DNA from: Plesiomonas shigelloides
GTDB lineage: Bacteria; Pseudomonadota; Gammaproteobacteria; Enterobacterales; CAMTGL01
Assembly: GCF_900087055.1 (NCBI RefSeq)
Contig: NZ_LT575468.1
Span: 2,421,773-2,485,772, forward strand
Direction of reading: 5' to 3'
Length of the DNA stretch: 64,000 nucleotides
Positions 25,749-35,541 of this stretch are shown in pieces; positions within the stretch are counted from its first letter, which is position 1, and the number at the start of each line of letters is the position of its first letter. The notes beneath the pieces are model-generated. The model was not told the DNA's origin, ran no database searches, and saw nothing but the letters and a program-made list of their open reading frames with translations. The position numbers and the translations under genes are program-made.

Positions 25749-27398
25749 ATGATAGATTCTCAACTCCTGCTACTCATCAGTATTGCTTTTTTTGCCGGCT
25801 TTGCAGTGCAACGTGTCGGCTTACCTCCGCTCATCGGTTTTTTAGTGGCCGGTTTTGGCCTGAATGTCGCGGGTTTCAGTGCCGGTAGCCCTCTGAGCGC
25901 TCTGGCTGATCTCGGGGTAACGTTGCTGCTGTTTACCATCGGCCTCAAGCTGGATATCCGGCTGTTGATGCGCCGCGAAGTGCTGGTCGGCGCCAGTGGC
26001 TACACCCTGCTGTCATCCTTAAGTGTGGCGTTGGTTTTGACCTTGTTGAAGGTCACCACCTTGCTGCTGGTAATGCAGTTGGATTTTTCTAACGCTCTGC
26101 TGCTCGGCTTTGCGTTAAGTTTTTCCTCTACGGTACTGGCCGTCAAAGCCATGCAAGAGCGTGGAGAGCTGCTCAGTACCTATGGCCGATTAGCCCTTGG
26201 GATCTTAGTTATTCAAGATCTGTTCGCCGTCATCTTCTTAAGTGCCTCTACCGGTAAATTACCGCATCCGTGGGCGGCGTTACTGCTGCTGTTGCCACTG
26301 TGTCGTCCTGTGCTATATCGGCTGCTGGATAAACTCGGCCACGATGAGATTTTGGTGCTGGGTGGCATTTTCCTTGCTCTGATCCCAGGGGCGGCTCTGT
26401 TTAGCTGGTGTGGCTTGAAACCGGATCTGGGCGCGCTGATTATCGGGATGCTGTTTGCCGGTCATTCTCGCGCATCGGAACTGTCTAAATCGCTGTTCAA
26501 TCTGCGCGAACTGTTCTTAATCTGCTTTTTCCTGCAAATCGGTCTTGAGGAGATCCCAAGCTGGCAAGGCTTAGGTATGGCGGTGTTACTGCTGTTTTTA
26601 TTGCCAGTCAAAGCGGCGCTCTACTATCTGGCCGCACGTCTGTTTCGGTTTCGGATCCGTACCAGCTTACAGCTGGCGATGACCTTGTGTAACTACAGTG
26701 AATTTGGCCTGATTGTCGGCGGTATTGCCGTACGCCAAGGGTTACTCAGCAGCAGCTGGTTGGTGGTGCTGGCACTGACGACCGCGCTGTCATTCCTGAT
26801 TTCTGTACCACTGAACAAGATGACCGATCGCTTGTATGCCATTTTACGCAAGCAGGCGAAACCAGATGAAAACCGCAATCTGCACCCTGATGACCGCCTG
26901 ATTGACCCCGGCGATGCGCAAATCCTGGTTCTCGGCATGGGGCGCATTGGCTCTGGGGCTTATGATGAGCTGCGCGAGCGTTATGGCGATATTTTGCTCG
27001 GTATCGAGTCCAACCCCGAAAGCGTGCTCGCACATCGGCAAAGCGGACGTAACGTAATTCAAGGCGATGCCACTGACCCTGATTTTTGGGAGCGCGTACG
27101 ACCGCGCGGCAATGTGAAGTTAATCTTGCTGGCGATGCCACACTGGCAAGTGAACCATTTTGCGCTGGATCACCTGCACCATCGTCAATTTACCGGCCGT
27201 ATTGCCGCCATTGCCGAATACCAAGATGAAGTGGAAAAGCTAACCGGTGACGGTGTCCACGCCGCATTCAATATCTATAACGAAGCCGGTAGTGGTTTTG
27301 CTCGCCACGTGATCAGCCATTTATCCACCGATCAACTTTTTGGCCGTTTTGATGAGGATACGATAAAAACGCCAGCGGTAAGGATAACCAATATCTAA
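25749..27398 (+). CDS. CPA2-family cation:proton antiporter with RCK/TrkA-N domain
   Basis: Inner-membrane monovalent-cation/proton antiporter related to KefB/KefC and YbaL. Residues 1 to about 365 form the Na+/H+ exchanger domain with about 12 hydrophobic helices. From about 380, LVLGMGRIGSGAYDEL (GxGxxG) and a downstream acidic residue form a nucleotide-binding TrkA-N domain that gates transport in this family. The 549 residues match the 550-560 range of YbaL-like proteins. Substrate ion cannot be decided from sequence. No KefF/KefG-type ancillary gene is adjacent. It is a single gene between nagD and asnB. Confidence 0.85.
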   Translation: MIDSQLLLLISIAFFAGFAVQRVGLPPLIGFLVAGFGLNVAGFSAGSPLSALADLGVTLLLFTIGLKLDIRLLMRREVLVGASGYTLLSSLSVALVLTLLKVTTLLLVMQLDFSNALLLGFALSFSSTVLAVKAMQERGELLSTYGRLALGILVIQDLFAVIFLSASTGKLPHPWAALLLLLPLCRPVLYRLLDKLGHDEILVLGGIFLALIPGAALFSWCGLKPDLGALIIGMLFAGHSRASELSKSLFNLRELFLICFFLQIGLEEIPSWQGLGMAVLLLFLLPVKAALYYLAARLFRFRIRTSLQLAMTLCNYSEFGLIVGGIAVRQGLLSSSWLVVLALTTALSFLISVPLNKMTDRLYAILRKQAKPDENRNLHPDDRLIDPGDAQILVLGMGRIGSGAYDELRERYGDILLGIESNPESVLAHRQSGRNVIQGDATDPDFWERVRPRGNVKLILLAMPHWQVNHFALDHLHHRQFTGRIAAIAEYQDEVEKLTGDGVHAAFNIYNEAGSGFARHVISHLSTDQLFGRFDEDTIKTPAVRITNI

Positions 27399-27552
27399 CT
27401 AAACTCATTTATGGATGAAGATTCATCAATCAAGGTCAGAAAAAATGCTTGCAAAAATTCTGCGCCTTGGCACATTGAATGAACAAAACCTGTACGGCTC
27501 AGCTCCGATAGGTGAGCCGGTTTAAAAGATCGCAACTGCAAGGAAAGAAAGT

Positions 27553-29223
27553 ATGTGTTCGATTTTTGGTATTTTAGAGCTGAAGTCTGATCCCAGTGAG
27601 CTGCGCAAAAAAGCCCTGGAGATGTCCAAATTACTGCGTCACCGTGGGCCAGACTGGTCCGGGATCTATGCCACAGACAAAGCCATCTTAGCGCACGAGC
27701 GCTTGGCGATTGTCGATGTGAATAACGGAGCTCAGCCACTGTTTAATGCCGAAAAGACCCACATCCTTGCGGTAAACGGTGAGATCTACAACCACAAAGC
27801 GCTGCGTGCCGCGCAGCCAGACTACGCGTTCCAAACTGATTCGGATTGCGAAGTGATTTTGTCACTGTATCAGCAGAATGGTCCTGACTTCCTTGACCAG
27901 CTGTACGGCATGTTTGCGTTTGTACTGTATGACGCCGAGCAAGATGCCTACCTGATTGGGCGCGATCATATCGGTATCATCCCGCTGTACATGGGGTATG
28001 ACGAGCACGGTAACCTGTATGTGGCCTCTGAGATGAAAGCGCTGGTGCCGGTGTGCCGCACCATCAAAGAATTCCCAGCAGGCTCATATCTGTGGAGCAA
28101 AGACGGTGAGATCCGCCGTTACTATCAACGTGACTGGATGGAGTACGATGCGGTTAAAGATGCCGTCACCGATCCTAACCAGCTGCGTGAAGCCTTCGAA
28201 GATGCGGTGAAAAGCCATTTGATGTCTGATGTGCCGTATGGCGTATTGCTCTCTGGGGGGCTGGACTCGTCGGTGGTCTCCGCCATCACCAAAAAGTTTG
28301 CCGCCCGCCGTATTGAAGATAATGAGCAAAGCGAAGCTTGGTGGCCACAGCTGCACTCATTCGCGGTCGGACTCAAAGGCTCACCAGATCTGGCCGCCGC
28401 CCAAGAGGTCGCGAACCACCTTGGTACCGTACACCATGAGATCCATTTTACGGTGCAAGAAGGGCTGGATGCGATCCGCGATGTGATTTATCACATTGAG
28501 ACCTATGATGTGACCACCATCCGCGCTTCAACTCCGATGTACCTGATGGCGCGTAAAATCAAAGCCATGGGCATTAAGATGGTGCTCTCCGGTGAAGGCT
28601 CCGATGAAGTGTTTGGTGGCTATCTCTACTTCCACAAAGCGCCTAACGCCAAAGAGCTGCACGAAGAGACCGTACGCAAATTGCTGGCCCTGCACATGTA
28701 TGACTGCGCCCGCGCCAACAAAGCGATGGCCGCATGGGGTGTGGAAGCGCGCGTGCCATTCTTGGATAAACGCTTCTTAGATGTGGCCATGCGCATTAAT
28801 CCGCAGGACAAAATGTGCGGCAATGGTAAAATCGAAAAGCATATCCTGCGTGAATGTTTTGCCCACTATCTGCCCGCCAGTATTGCATGGCGTCAGAAAG
28901 AGCAGTTTTCTGATGGCGTCGGTTACAGCTGGATTGACTCGCTAAAAGCGCAAGCCGAGCAGCAAGTGACCGAGCAACAGATGGCGACGGCACGTTTTCG
29001 TTTCCCTTACAACACGCCAACCACCAAGGAAGCCTACGTATACCGGGAAATCTTTGAAGAGCTGTTCCCACAACCTAGCGCAGCGGAGTGCGTGCCAGGC
29101 GGTCCATCGGTGGCCTGCTCGTCGGCTAAAGCCATTGAGTGGGATGAAGCTTTCAAAAATATGGCTGACCCATCCGGTCGCGCCGTCGCCGGTGTACACG
29201 TGGATGCCTACAAAGGCGCATAA
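27553..29223 (+). CDS. asnB: Asparagine synthetase B (glutamine-hydrolysing)
   Basis: Makes asparagine from aspartate, ATP and glutamine. The 556-residue protein (554 in E. coli) starts MCSIFGIL, so Cys2 becomes the N-terminal nucleophile of the glutaminase domain (about 2-190). The synthetase domain has the ATP pyrophosphatase loop SGGLDSS (234-240) and the VLSGEGSDEVFGGY signature. The C-terminus carries an insertion-like stretch (VPGGPSVACSSAKAIEW) shared with E. coli. The leader holds a 7-bp stem (CGGCTCA/TGAGCCG, 27495-27519). It precedes the tRNA cluster, as in E. coli. Confidence 0.97.
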   Translation: MCSIFGILELKSDPSELRKKALEMSKLLRHRGPDWSGIYATDKAILAHERLAIVDVNNGAQPLFNAEKTHILAVNGEIYNHKALRAAQPDYAFQTDSDCEVILSLYQQNGPDFLDQLYGMFAFVLYDAEQDAYLIGRDHIGIIPLYMGYDEHGNLYVASEMKALVPVCRTIKEFPAGSYLWSKDGEIRRYYQRDWMEYDAVKDAVTDPNQLREAFEDAVKSHLMSDVPYGVLLSGGLDSSVVSAITKKFAARRIEDNEQSEAWWPQLHSFAVGLKGSPDLAAAQEVANHLGTVHHEIHFTVQEGLDAIRDVIYHIETYDVTTIRASTPMYLMARKIKAMGIKMVLSGEGSDEVFGGYLYFHKAPNAKELHEETVRKLLALHMYDCARANKAMAAWGVEARVPFLDKRFLDVAMRINPQDKMCGNGKIEKHILRECFAHYLPASIAWRQKEQFSDGVGYSWIDSLKAQAEQQVTEQQMATARFRFPYNTPTTKEAYVYREIFEELFPQPSAAECVPGGPSVACSSAKAIEWDEAFKNMADPSGRAVAGVHVDAYKGA

Positions 29224-29574
29224 GCCAAATAGCGCACTGACTTCACGCAATAGAACTCAGTCGCACTAAGTAACGCTCAGCAGTCCGGTCATGGTGTAAT
29301 CACATCCTTAACATCGGCCGGACTGCATCAACACGCAAGACAGCTCATCGATAGACCAATTCACCCGCCACAACTTACTTAAATCAGCGCAAAAACGGAT
29401 TTTCACCGTTCAAAATGCTGATTAACGCCTTTCTACATGATTCTTCGCGGCGAAAGTTGATTATCTCTTGACCATTTACATTATCGCGCTAGCGGGTAAA
29501 GTGAGAAGAGTGGAAAGTAGCGGTAAATTTGTCATGCCGAGCGCACACTTTTTCTGTGCTCTATCACACGAGTT

Positions 29575-29603
29575 TTGACAAACAACTGATTAATTTTTAA
29601 ACT
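29575..29603 (+). promoter_or_regulatory. Upstream promoter candidate for the tRNA operon
   Basis: TTGACA (29575-29580), 17 bases, TAAACT (29598-29603). Confidence 0.45.
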
Positions 29604-29681
29604 TTTCTTGTTTTTTTTTCACCAAACTGGTTGCAAGACAGGCAAACAGGGTAAAATTAGAAATCTTGGCATAAAAAAGGG

Positions 29682-29718
29682 TTGACGGTTTTCGCTGGGA
29701 TACGCATAATGCGCCCCG
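29682..29718 (+). promoter_or_regulatory. Main tRNA operon promoter with stringent-type discriminator
   Basis: TTGACG (29682-29687), 17 bases, CATAAT (29705-29710), followed by the GC-rich discriminator GCGCCCCG. Such discriminators mark stable-RNA promoters repressed by ppGpp/DksA. The first tRNA begins about 34 bases after the predicted start, and the upstream DNA is AT-rich. Confidence 0.8.
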
Positions 29719-29750
29719 CAACGCCGATGAGGTGACGCGATAAAAAAGAT

Positions 29751-29827
29751 GGCTATGTAGCTCAGCTGGTTAGAGCACAGCACTCATAATGCTGGGGTCA
29801 CAGGTTCGAATCCCGTCATAGCCACCA
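29751..29827 (+). tRNA. tRNA-Met (CAT), elongator, copy 1
   Basis: A 77-nt cloverleaf: acceptor GGCTATG/CATAGCC, anticodon loop CTCATAA, T loop TTCGAAT, encoded CCA. It matches E. coli metT/metU. The A1-U72-type features of initiator tRNA are absent, so it is the elongator. Confidence 0.97.
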
Positions 29828-29839
29828 TCTTTTTTTAGC

Positions 29840-29924
29840 GCGGAAGTGGCGAAATTGGTAGACGCACCAGATTTAGGTTCTGGCGCCGCAAGGTGTGTGG
29901 GTTCAAGTCCCTCCTTCCGCACCA
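29840..29924 (+). tRNA. leuW: tRNA-Leu (TAG)
   Basis: An 85-nt class II tRNA: acceptor GCGGAAG/CTTCCGC, anticodon loop ATTTAGG (anticodon TAG), long variable arm and encoded CCA. It is close to E. coli leuW, in the same place after tRNA-Met. Confidence 0.97.
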
Positions 29925-29958
29925 TGTCACTGATTTAGGTATTGCAGATTTACGAGAT

Positions 29959-30033
29959 TGGGGTGTCGCCAAGCGGTAAGGCAGCGGGTTTTGATCCCGC
30001 CATGCCCAGGTTCGAATCCTGGCACCCCAGCCA
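29959..30033 (+). tRNA. tRNA-Gln (TTG), copy 1
   Basis: A 75-nt cloverleaf: acceptor TGGGGTG/CACCCCA, anticodon loop TTTTGAT (TTG), T arm CCAGG/CCTGG and GCCA end. Confidence 0.97.
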
Positions 30034-30081
30034 TCTCCTTGTTCGTTGAAAAACGGCAGAAGATGGGTGAAACAATACGAT

Positions 30082-30158
30082 GGCTATGTAGCTCAGCTGG
30101 TTAGAGCACAGCACTCATAATGCTGGGGTCACAGGTTCGAATCCCGTCATAGCCACCA
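30082..30158 (+). tRNA. tRNA-Met (CAT), elongator, copy 2
   Basis: Identical in sequence to the copy at 29751. Confidence 0.97.
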
Positions 30159-30180
30159 TTTCACTGCGTAAATATTCTTT

Positions 30181-30255
30181 TGGGGTGTCGCCAAGCGGTA
30201 AGGCAGCGGGTTTTGATCCCGCCATGCCCAGGTTCGAATCCTGGCACCCCAGCCA
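30181..30255 (+). tRNA. tRNA-Gln (TTG), copy 2
   Basis: Identical to the copy at 29959. Confidence 0.97.
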
Positions 30256-30280
30256 ATTTAAGTTGTATTGAATACCCGGA

Positions 30281-30355
30281 TGGGGTGTCGCCAAGCGGTA
30301 AGGCAGCGGGTTTTGATCCCGCCATGCCCAGGTTCGAATCCTGGCACCCCAGCCA
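30281..30355 (+). tRNA. tRNA-Gln (TTG), copy 3
   Basis: Identical to the copy at 29959; 25 bases after copy 2. Confidence 0.97.
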
Positions 30356-30414
30356 TTCAATACACAGTTTCTGAAATCGTGAAAAACCGATCTTCGGGAG
30401 CACAACAGATTAAT

Positions 30415-30491
30415 GGCTATGTAGCTCAGCTGGTTAGAGCACAGCACTCATAATGCTGGGGTCACAGGTTCGAATCCCGTCATAGCCACCA
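30415..30491 (+). tRNA. tRNA-Met (CAT), elongator, copy 3
   Basis: Identical to the copy at 29751. With the next two tRNA-Gln genes it repeats the Met-Gln-Gln unit that starts at 30082. Confidence 0.97.
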
Positions 30492-30510
30492 TTAATTTGA
30501 AACACCTTGT

Positions 30511-30585
30511 TGGGGTGTCGCCAAGCGGTAAGGCAGCGGGTTTTGATCCCGCCATGCCCAGGTTCGAATCCTGGCACCCCAGCCA
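30511..30585 (+). tRNA. tRNA-Gln (TTG), copy 4
   Basis: Identical to the copy at 29959. Confidence 0.97.
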
Positions 30586-30607
30586 CATTTTAAAGTGAAA
30601 CACCTGT

Positions 30608-30682
30608 TGGGGTGTCGCCAAGCGGTAAGGCAGCGGGTTTTGATCCCGCCATGCCCAGGTTCGAATCCTGGCACCCCAGCCA
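30608..30682 (+). tRNA. tRNA-Gln (TTG), copy 5
   Basis: Identical to the copy at 29959; last tRNA of the operon, followed 13 bases later by a terminator. Confidence 0.97.
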
Positions 30683-30695
30683 CTCTTCACGAAGT

Positions 30696-30725
30696 AAAAA
30701 GGCCTGCTTTTAGCGGGCCTTTTTG
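30696..30725 (+). terminator. Terminator of the tRNA operon
   Basis: AAAAAGGCCTGC/GCGGGCCTTTTT, a stem with one G-U pair and a 5-base loop ending in a T-run. Confidence 0.9.
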
Positions 30726-30824
30726 CTATCTGGCGTTCAGCTATTTCTTTCTCCCTTTCTCATTATTTGGGCTAGCCATGACTTGGCTAGGCGCTTCGGG
30801 CTGTATTTGAGCGCTGCGCGACAC

Positions 30825-30857
30825 AAAAAAACCGGCGCTCGTGTGAGGTCGCCGGTT
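30825..30857 (-). terminator. Terminator of ubiF
   Basis: Minus strand: AACCGGCG/CGCCGGTT, an 8-bp stem with a 12-base loop, followed by TTTTT. It lies 110 bases past the ubiF stop. Confidence 0.8.
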
Positions 30858-30966
30858 AGATAGGTTGTATATCCGTTCTATTTGAAGCGGCAGCAATGTT
30901 GGCTACGTTGCCGCAGCGCGCTGCCTTACCATGTTCTCTTCTTACACTGATCTTGTGCTCAGGGCG

Positions 30967-32169
30967 CTACAGGCCAAGCGCGTAACGCAGTGCCTGACGT
31001 TTGAGCACGCCAGACTTATCCGCAACCATCAGCCCGACATTGCGCAGCATACGCAGCGGCGGTAAATCGTTACTGAACAGGCCATAGAACAGATCCATAC
31101 CCGATTGCATCAGTAAGTTATCCGGTCGACGGCGACACTCATAACGGCGCAGCACCGCCAGAGAGCCAATCTCTTCTTGATGGCTGACCGCACTGTCCAA
31201 TACCTCCAGCAAGGCTTGCACATCTTTAAAGCCCAGATTGACGCCCTGCCCTGCCAGCGGATTAATGGTGTGCGCCGCATCCCCCAGCAATGCTAGTCCC
31301 GGTAACACATACTGCTGCGCATGACGACGCACCAGCGCGAACGCGCCTTTATCTAGCACCTCAAACTCGCCCAAACGCGCCGGAAAGGCTTGGCTGATAG
31401 CTTTGTGTAACTGCGCATTCGGCAATGCCGACAGCTGTTTGATGCGCGCCGGTTTGTCATACCACACCAGCGACCCATGCTGACCATACAGCGGCAAAAA
31501 TGCCCGCGGGCCAGACGGATAAAAACGCTGCCACGTAGTGTCTTGCTGCGAAGCGGCGGTTTTCACCGTGACTAATAAGCAAGACTGACGATACTGCCAG
31601 CCACTTAAGCCAATACCGGCTTGGACACGCACGCGTGATTGCGCGCCATCTGCGCCCGCGAGCAAGCGCGGTAGCCATTGACGACCATCGGCCAAGGTCA
31701 GTCGCCAACGGTTATCCTCGCGCGTAAGGGTAAAGCCTTCGGACTCACACAGCAGCGTCACCTTTGGATGCGCCTGCAACGCTTGCCACAACGCCAGCTG
31801 TACCACGCAGTTTTCCACGATATGACCGAGCTCGGGCAAATTGAGCTCTTGCGCTGAAAAGCGGGTCTGCGCCCCTTCCCACTCCCAGGTTTCTAAGTGG
31901 CGGTACGGACAGGTGCGCATAGCCTGAATCTGTGGCCAGACGCCTAAGCGCTGCAACAGAGCGACCGACGCCACACTGATGGCTGAAACGCGCACTTGCG
32001 GTGGCAGCTCAGCTGACCAAGGTTCGGGCTCGTGTTGTTCGAGCACGGTGACGCTGAGCCCCTGCTGCGCTGCGCCAAGCGCCAAAGCCGCGCCGACCAT
32101 GCCACCACCGACCACCAGCAGATCCGGCGTAAGCGTATGTTGTTGCCTGTCCATATCCATACCTGACAT
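30967..32169 (-). CDS. ubiF: Ubiquinone biosynthesis FAD hydroxylase UbiF
   Basis: FAD monooxygenase that hydroxylates the last free position of the quinone ring (2-octaprenyl-3-methyl-6-methoxy-1,4-benzoquinol) in aerobic ubiquinone synthesis. The 400-residue protein (391 in E. coli) has the N-terminal dinucleotide motif VVGGGMVGAALA (about 19-30). The second FAD signature is GLALLGDAAHTINPLAGQGVN-type near 285-305. PYRHLETWEWEG matches UbiF rather than UbiH. Position beside the tRNA cluster and miaB is as in E. coli. Start is uncertain: the ATG at 32154 (AGG seven bases upstream) may be used instead of 32169. Confidence 0.93.
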   Translation of the reverse strand: MSGMDMDRQQHTLTPDLLVVGGGMVGAALALGAAQQGLSVTVLEQHEPEPWSAELPPQVRVSAISVASVALLQRLGVWPQIQAMRTCPYRHLETWEWEGAQTRFSAQELNLPELGHIVENCVVQLALWQALQAHPKVTLLCESEGFTLTREDNRWRLTLADGRQWLPRLLAGADGAQSRVRVQAGIGLSGWQYRQSCLLVTVKTAASQQDTTWQRFYPSGPRAFLPLYGQHGSLVWYDKPARIKQLSALPNAQLHKAISQAFPARLGEFEVLDKGAFALVRRHAQQYVLPGLALLGDAAHTINPLAGQGVNLGFKDVQALLEVLDSAVSHQEEIGSLAVLRRYECRRRPDNLLMQSGMDLFYGLFSNDLPPLRMLRNVGLMVADKSGVLKRQALRYALGL

Positions 32170-32458
32170 CTGTAAATATCATCTGTGATTATGCTTACGG
32201 TGAAGTGTACCGGATTTGCCCGCCGCACTCAGCGCCGAAGGCCACTGATTCAAGAAAAAGTTCACGCCTTGCTCAGACCTCGTTTTCCTACACTATGCCT
32301 TCACAGCCCCAAAAGCGGCATTAGGTGCACAGCGGTTAAAAACCGATACGCAAACCAACTGGTCACCGGTCAGGTGAATGAGTAGAATAGTTCGCTTGCA
32401 TACTGTCTGCCCGCCGCGACGGGCCGGCGTTTCACTTTGTTTTGGGCACTGAGATTCG

Positions 32459-33883
32459 ATGACGAAGAAACTTCACATCAAAACCTGGGGCTGCCAGATG
32501 AATGAATACGATTCATCTAAAATGGCCGATCTGCTGGACTCCACTCACGGTTACCAGCTCACTGAAGAAGCAGAAGAGGCAGACGTTCTGCTGCTGAATA
32601 CCTGCTCCATTCGGGAAAAAGCGCAGGAAAAAGTGTTCCATCAACTGGGACGCTGGAAAAACCTGAAAGAGAAAAACCCAGATCTGATCATCGGGGTGGG
32701 TGGCTGTGTGGCGTCACAAGAAGGCGACCATATCCGTCAGCGCGCACCGTATGTGGATATCGTATTCGGCCCACAAACCCTGCACCGTTTGCCTGAGATG
32801 ATCAATCGTCTGCGCGGCAATCGCAGCCCGATTGTGGATGTCAGCTTCCCTGAAATCGAGAAGTTTGACCGCCTGCCTGAGCCACGAGCAGAAGGCCCGA
32901 CGGCTTTCGTTTCTATCATGGAAGGCTGCAACAAATATTGTACTTACTGCGTGGTACCGTATACCCGTGGTGAGGAAGTAAGCCGTCCGGCAGATGATAT
33001 CCTGCTGGAAATCGCGCAATTGGCCGCACAAGGCGTGCGTGAGATTAACCTGCTGGGTCAAAACGTGAACGCGTATCGCGCCACTAACCATGATGGCAGC
33101 GAGTGCACCTTCGCCGAACTGCTGCGTTTGGTTGCCTCTATCGATGGTATCGACCGTTTGCGCTTTACCACCAGCCACCCGATCGAGTTTACTGACGACA
33201 TCATCGCGGTGTACGAAGACACCCCTGAGCTTGTGAGCTTCCTGCACCTGCCGGTACAAAGCGGCTCCGATCGCATTTTGACCATGATGAAGCGTGCGCA
33301 CACGGCGCTGGAATACAAATCGCTGATCCGCAAGATCCGCAAAGCGCGCCCAGGCATTCAGATCAGCTCTGACTTTATCGTCGGCTTCCCAGGTGAAACC
33401 CAAGAAGACTTCGAGCAGACCATGAAACTGATTGCCGATGTAGAATTCGACATGAGCTACAGCTTTGTCTTCTCTGCACGCCCAGGTACACCGGCAGCCG
33501 ATATGCCGGATGATGTGCCGGAAGAAGAGAAAAAGCAGCGTCTGTACATTCTGCAAGAGCGCATTAACCAGCAAGCGATGCAGTTTAGCCGCCGTATGCT
33601 CGGCACCACACAGCGTATTTTGGTGGAAGGCTTGTCACGTAAGAGCGTGATGGAGCTGTCTGGCCGTACCGAGAACAACCGCGTGGTGAACTTCGAAGGT
33701 ACACCGGATCTGATTGGTAAATTTGTTGATGTCGAAATCACCGATGTCAATCCGAACTCCCTGCGCGGTAAACTGCTGCGCACCGAAGATGAAATGAATC
33801 TGCGGGTCGTCGAGTCACCAGAGAGCGTGATCGCCCGTACCCGTAAGGAAGATGATTTAGGGGTTGGTACTTACGCACCTTAA
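32459..33883 (+). CDS. miaB: tRNA-2-methylthio-N6-dimethylallyladenosine synthase
   Basis: Radical-SAM methylthiotransferase that adds a methylthio group to i6A37 of tRNAs reading UNN codons. The 474 residues equal E. coli MiaB. The N-terminal UPF0004 domain supplies three cluster cysteines (Cys12 in WGCQMN, then in NTCSIREKA and GGCVASQEG). The radical-SAM motif is Cys157-x3-Cys161-x2-Cys164 (CNKYCTYC), and a TRAM domain ends the protein. It is followed by ybeZ after a 61-base gap containing an 8-bp stem (33908-33926) without a T-run. Confidence 0.97.
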   Translation: MTKKLHIKTWGCQMNEYDSSKMADLLDSTHGYQLTEEAEEADVLLLNTCSIREKAQEKVFHQLGRWKNLKEKNPDLIIGVGGCVASQEGDHIRQRAPYVDIVFGPQTLHRLPEMINRLRGNRSPIVDVSFPEIEKFDRLPEPRAEGPTAFVSIMEGCNKYCTYCVVPYTRGEEVSRPADDILLEIAQLAAQGVREINLLGQNVNAYRATNHDGSECTFAELLRLVASIDGIDRLRFTTSHPIEFTDDIIAVYEDTPELVSFLHLPVQSGSDRILTMMKRAHTALEYKSLIRKIRKARPGIQISSDFIVGFPGETQEDFEQTMKLIADVEFDMSYSFVFSARPGTPAADMPDDVPEEEKKQRLYILQERINQQAMQFSRRMLGTTQRILVEGLSRKSVMELSGRTENNRVVNFEGTPDLIGKFVDVEITDVNPNSLRGKLLRTEDEMNLRVVESPESVIARTRKEDDLGVGTYAP

Positions 33884-33944
33884 ATCCTCTTAAGCGCTTA
33901 ACTGACACTGCCCGCGCTGCGGGCAGTAATTTAAGAGGTTGAAT

Positions 33945-35051
33945 TTGAACAAGGTCTATACCCACGAAATTTCCCTGACCCCCGCGGATAACAAGCGTCT
34001 GCTGAGTCTGTGCGGCCCGTTTGACGACAACTTAAAACAGCTGGAGCGCCGTCTGGGCGTGGAAATTATCCGTCGTGATAACTTTTTCCAGATCTCTGGC
34101 AAACAACTGTGTGTAGAGGCGGTCAGCCAAATTCTCACGCGTTTGTATGTGGATACCGCGCCGGTGCGTGGCGTGATCCCTGATTTGGAGCCGGACCAAA
34201 TCCATCTGGCTATCACCGAAAGTCGTGTGCTGGAGCAGGTCAATGCTGAGTTGCCGCAATACGGCAAAGAAGTGGTGATCAAAACCAAACGCGGTCTGAT
34301 TAAGCCACGTACGCCAAATCAAGCCCATTACATTGCCAATATCCTTGGCCATGACATCACCTTTGGCGTCGGCCCAGCCGGTACCGGTAAAACCTATCTG
34401 GCGGTTGCGGCCGCAGTCGATGCACTGGAGCGTCAAGAGATCCGTCGTATCCTGTTGACGCGTCCTGCGGTAGAGGCCGGTGAAAAGCTAGGCTTTTTGC
34501 CGGGCGATCTGAGCCAGAAAGTCGACCCGTATCTGCGTCCGCTGTACGATGCGTTGTTCGAGATGCTGGGTTTTGAGCGCGTAGAAAAGCTGATTGAGCG
34601 CAACGTGATTGAAATCGCCCCGCTGGCTTACATGCGTGGCCGAACCTTGAACGATGCCTTCATCATTTTGGATGAAAGCCAGAACACCACCAGCGAACAG
34701 ATGAAAATGTTCCTGACGCGAATTGGCTTTAATTCCAAAGCGGTGATCACCGGTGACGTCACGCAGGTTGACTTACCACGTGGCCAGCGCTCTGGCTTGC
34801 GTCACGCCATTGAAGTGCTGAAGGATGTGGAAGACATCAGCTTCAACTTCCTAATGACCGAAGATATCGTGCGTCATCCGGTTGTCGCCCGTGTAGTGCA
34901 GGCCTATGAAGCGTGGGATGCACAGGACCAGCGTCACCGAGAAGAAAAGGCTGAACAGCGTCGCCTAGAAGCTTTAGCGCTGTCAGCGCCAGCAGCGACT
35001 TCGGAAGTGACTGAAATTACAGCACTTGCTCCTACCAGTGAGAACGAATAA
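33945..35051 (+). CDS. ybeZ: PhoH-like ATPase YbeZ
   Basis: P-loop protein of the PhoH family, functionally tied to YbeY in rRNA and ribosome metabolism. The 368-residue protein has the Walker A GPAGTGKT near 140 and the PhoH signature [16 protein letters not shown] (Walker B) near 240. The acidic/alanine-rich C-terminal tail is variable. No ATG exists near the N-terminus. I chose the TTG at 33945, which has AAGAGG six bases upstream; the TTG at 33939 would have almost no spacing. ybeY follows after 2 bases. Confidence 0.93.
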   Translation: MNKVYTHEISLTPADNKRLLSLCGPFDDNLKQLERRLGVEIIRRDNFFQISGKQLCVEAVSQILTRLYVDTAPVRGVIPDLEPDQIHLAITESRVLEQVNAELPQYGKEVVIKTKRGLIKPRTPNQAHYIANILGHDITFGVGPAGTGKTYLAVAAAVDALERQEIRRILLTRPAVEAGEKLGFLPGDLSQKVDPYLRPLYDALFEMLGFERVEKLIERNVIEIAPLAYMRGRTLNDAFIILDESQNTTSEQMKMFLTRIGFNSKAVITGDVTQVDLPRGQRSGLRHAIEVLKDVEDISFNFLMTEDIVRHPVVARVVQAYEAWDAQDQRHREEKAEQRRLEALALSAPAATSEVTEITALAPTSENE

Positions 35052-35053
35052 TA

Positions 35054-35524
35054 ATGAGCGTGGAACTCGATCTGCAGATTGCCTGTCAGAATGATACCGG
35101 TTTACCGGCCGCCGCTGACTTTCAGCGTTGGCTCGATGGCGCAGTGCTCGGCTTTCAACCGGAAGCCGAAGTCACCATCCGCATTGTGGATGAAGAAGAA
35201 AGCCATCATCTAAATTTAACCTATCGCGGCAAAGATAAGCCTACCAATGTGTTATCTTTCCCGTTTGAAGCCCCGCCAGGCATTGAACTGCCGTTGCTGG
35301 GCGATCTGATTATCTGCCGTCAGGTTGTTGAAGCCGAAGCGGTAGAGCAACAAAAGGAGCTTTCGGCCCACTGGGCTCATATGGTGGTACACGGCAGTTT
35401 GCATCTGCTGGGCTATGATCATATTGAGGACGAAGAAGCCGAAGAAATGGAGTCTTTGGAAACAGAAATCATGCAGGAGATGGGTTATCCCGATCCGTAT
35501 GCTGCCGAAAAAGACCTGGATTAA
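35054..35524 (+). CDS. ybeY: Endoribonuclease YbeY
   Basis: Zinc single-strand endoribonuclease needed for 16S rRNA 3' maturation and 70S quality control. The 156-residue protein (155 in E. coli) has the metal motif H-x3-H-x5-H at His113, His117 and His123 ([11 protein letters not shown]). The conserved arginine/lysine segment [13 protein letters not shown] is also present. It lies between ybeZ (2-base gap) and ybeX (17-base gap). Confidence 0.97.
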   Translation: MSVELDLQIACQNDTGLPAAADFQRWLDGAVLGFQPEAEVTIRIVDEEESHHLNLTYRGKDKPTNVLSFPFEAPPGIELPLLGDLIICRQVVEAEAVEQQKELSAHWAHMVVHGSLHLLGYDHIEDEEAEEMESLETEIMQEMGYPDPYAAEKDLD

Positions 35525-35541
35525 CTAACTAAATAGAGCAC

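Larger units (their letters stand above)
29224..29750. other. asnB-tRNA intergenic region with two structured elements
   Basis: A 527-base non-coding region. It contains a 9-bp inverted repeat GCAGTCCGG/CCGGACTGC (29280-29288 and 29318-29326, 29-base loop). A nested stem follows: AATCAGC/GCTGATT (29382-29388, 29417-29423) enclosing AACGG/CCGTT (29394-29398, 29406-29410). Neither is followed by a T-run. An AT-rich stretch and two promoter-like pairs precede the tRNA genes. No protein-coding frame is supported. Confidence 0.6.

Noticed and set aside
30115-30690. Minus-strand open frames across the tRNA cluster encoding repeated peptides with WGARIRTWAWRDQ and PLPYRLATP
   Set aside because: They are antisense to the tRNA-Gln and tRNA-Met genes; the repetition is that of the tRNAs. 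Such frames are a well-known source of false hypothetical proteins.
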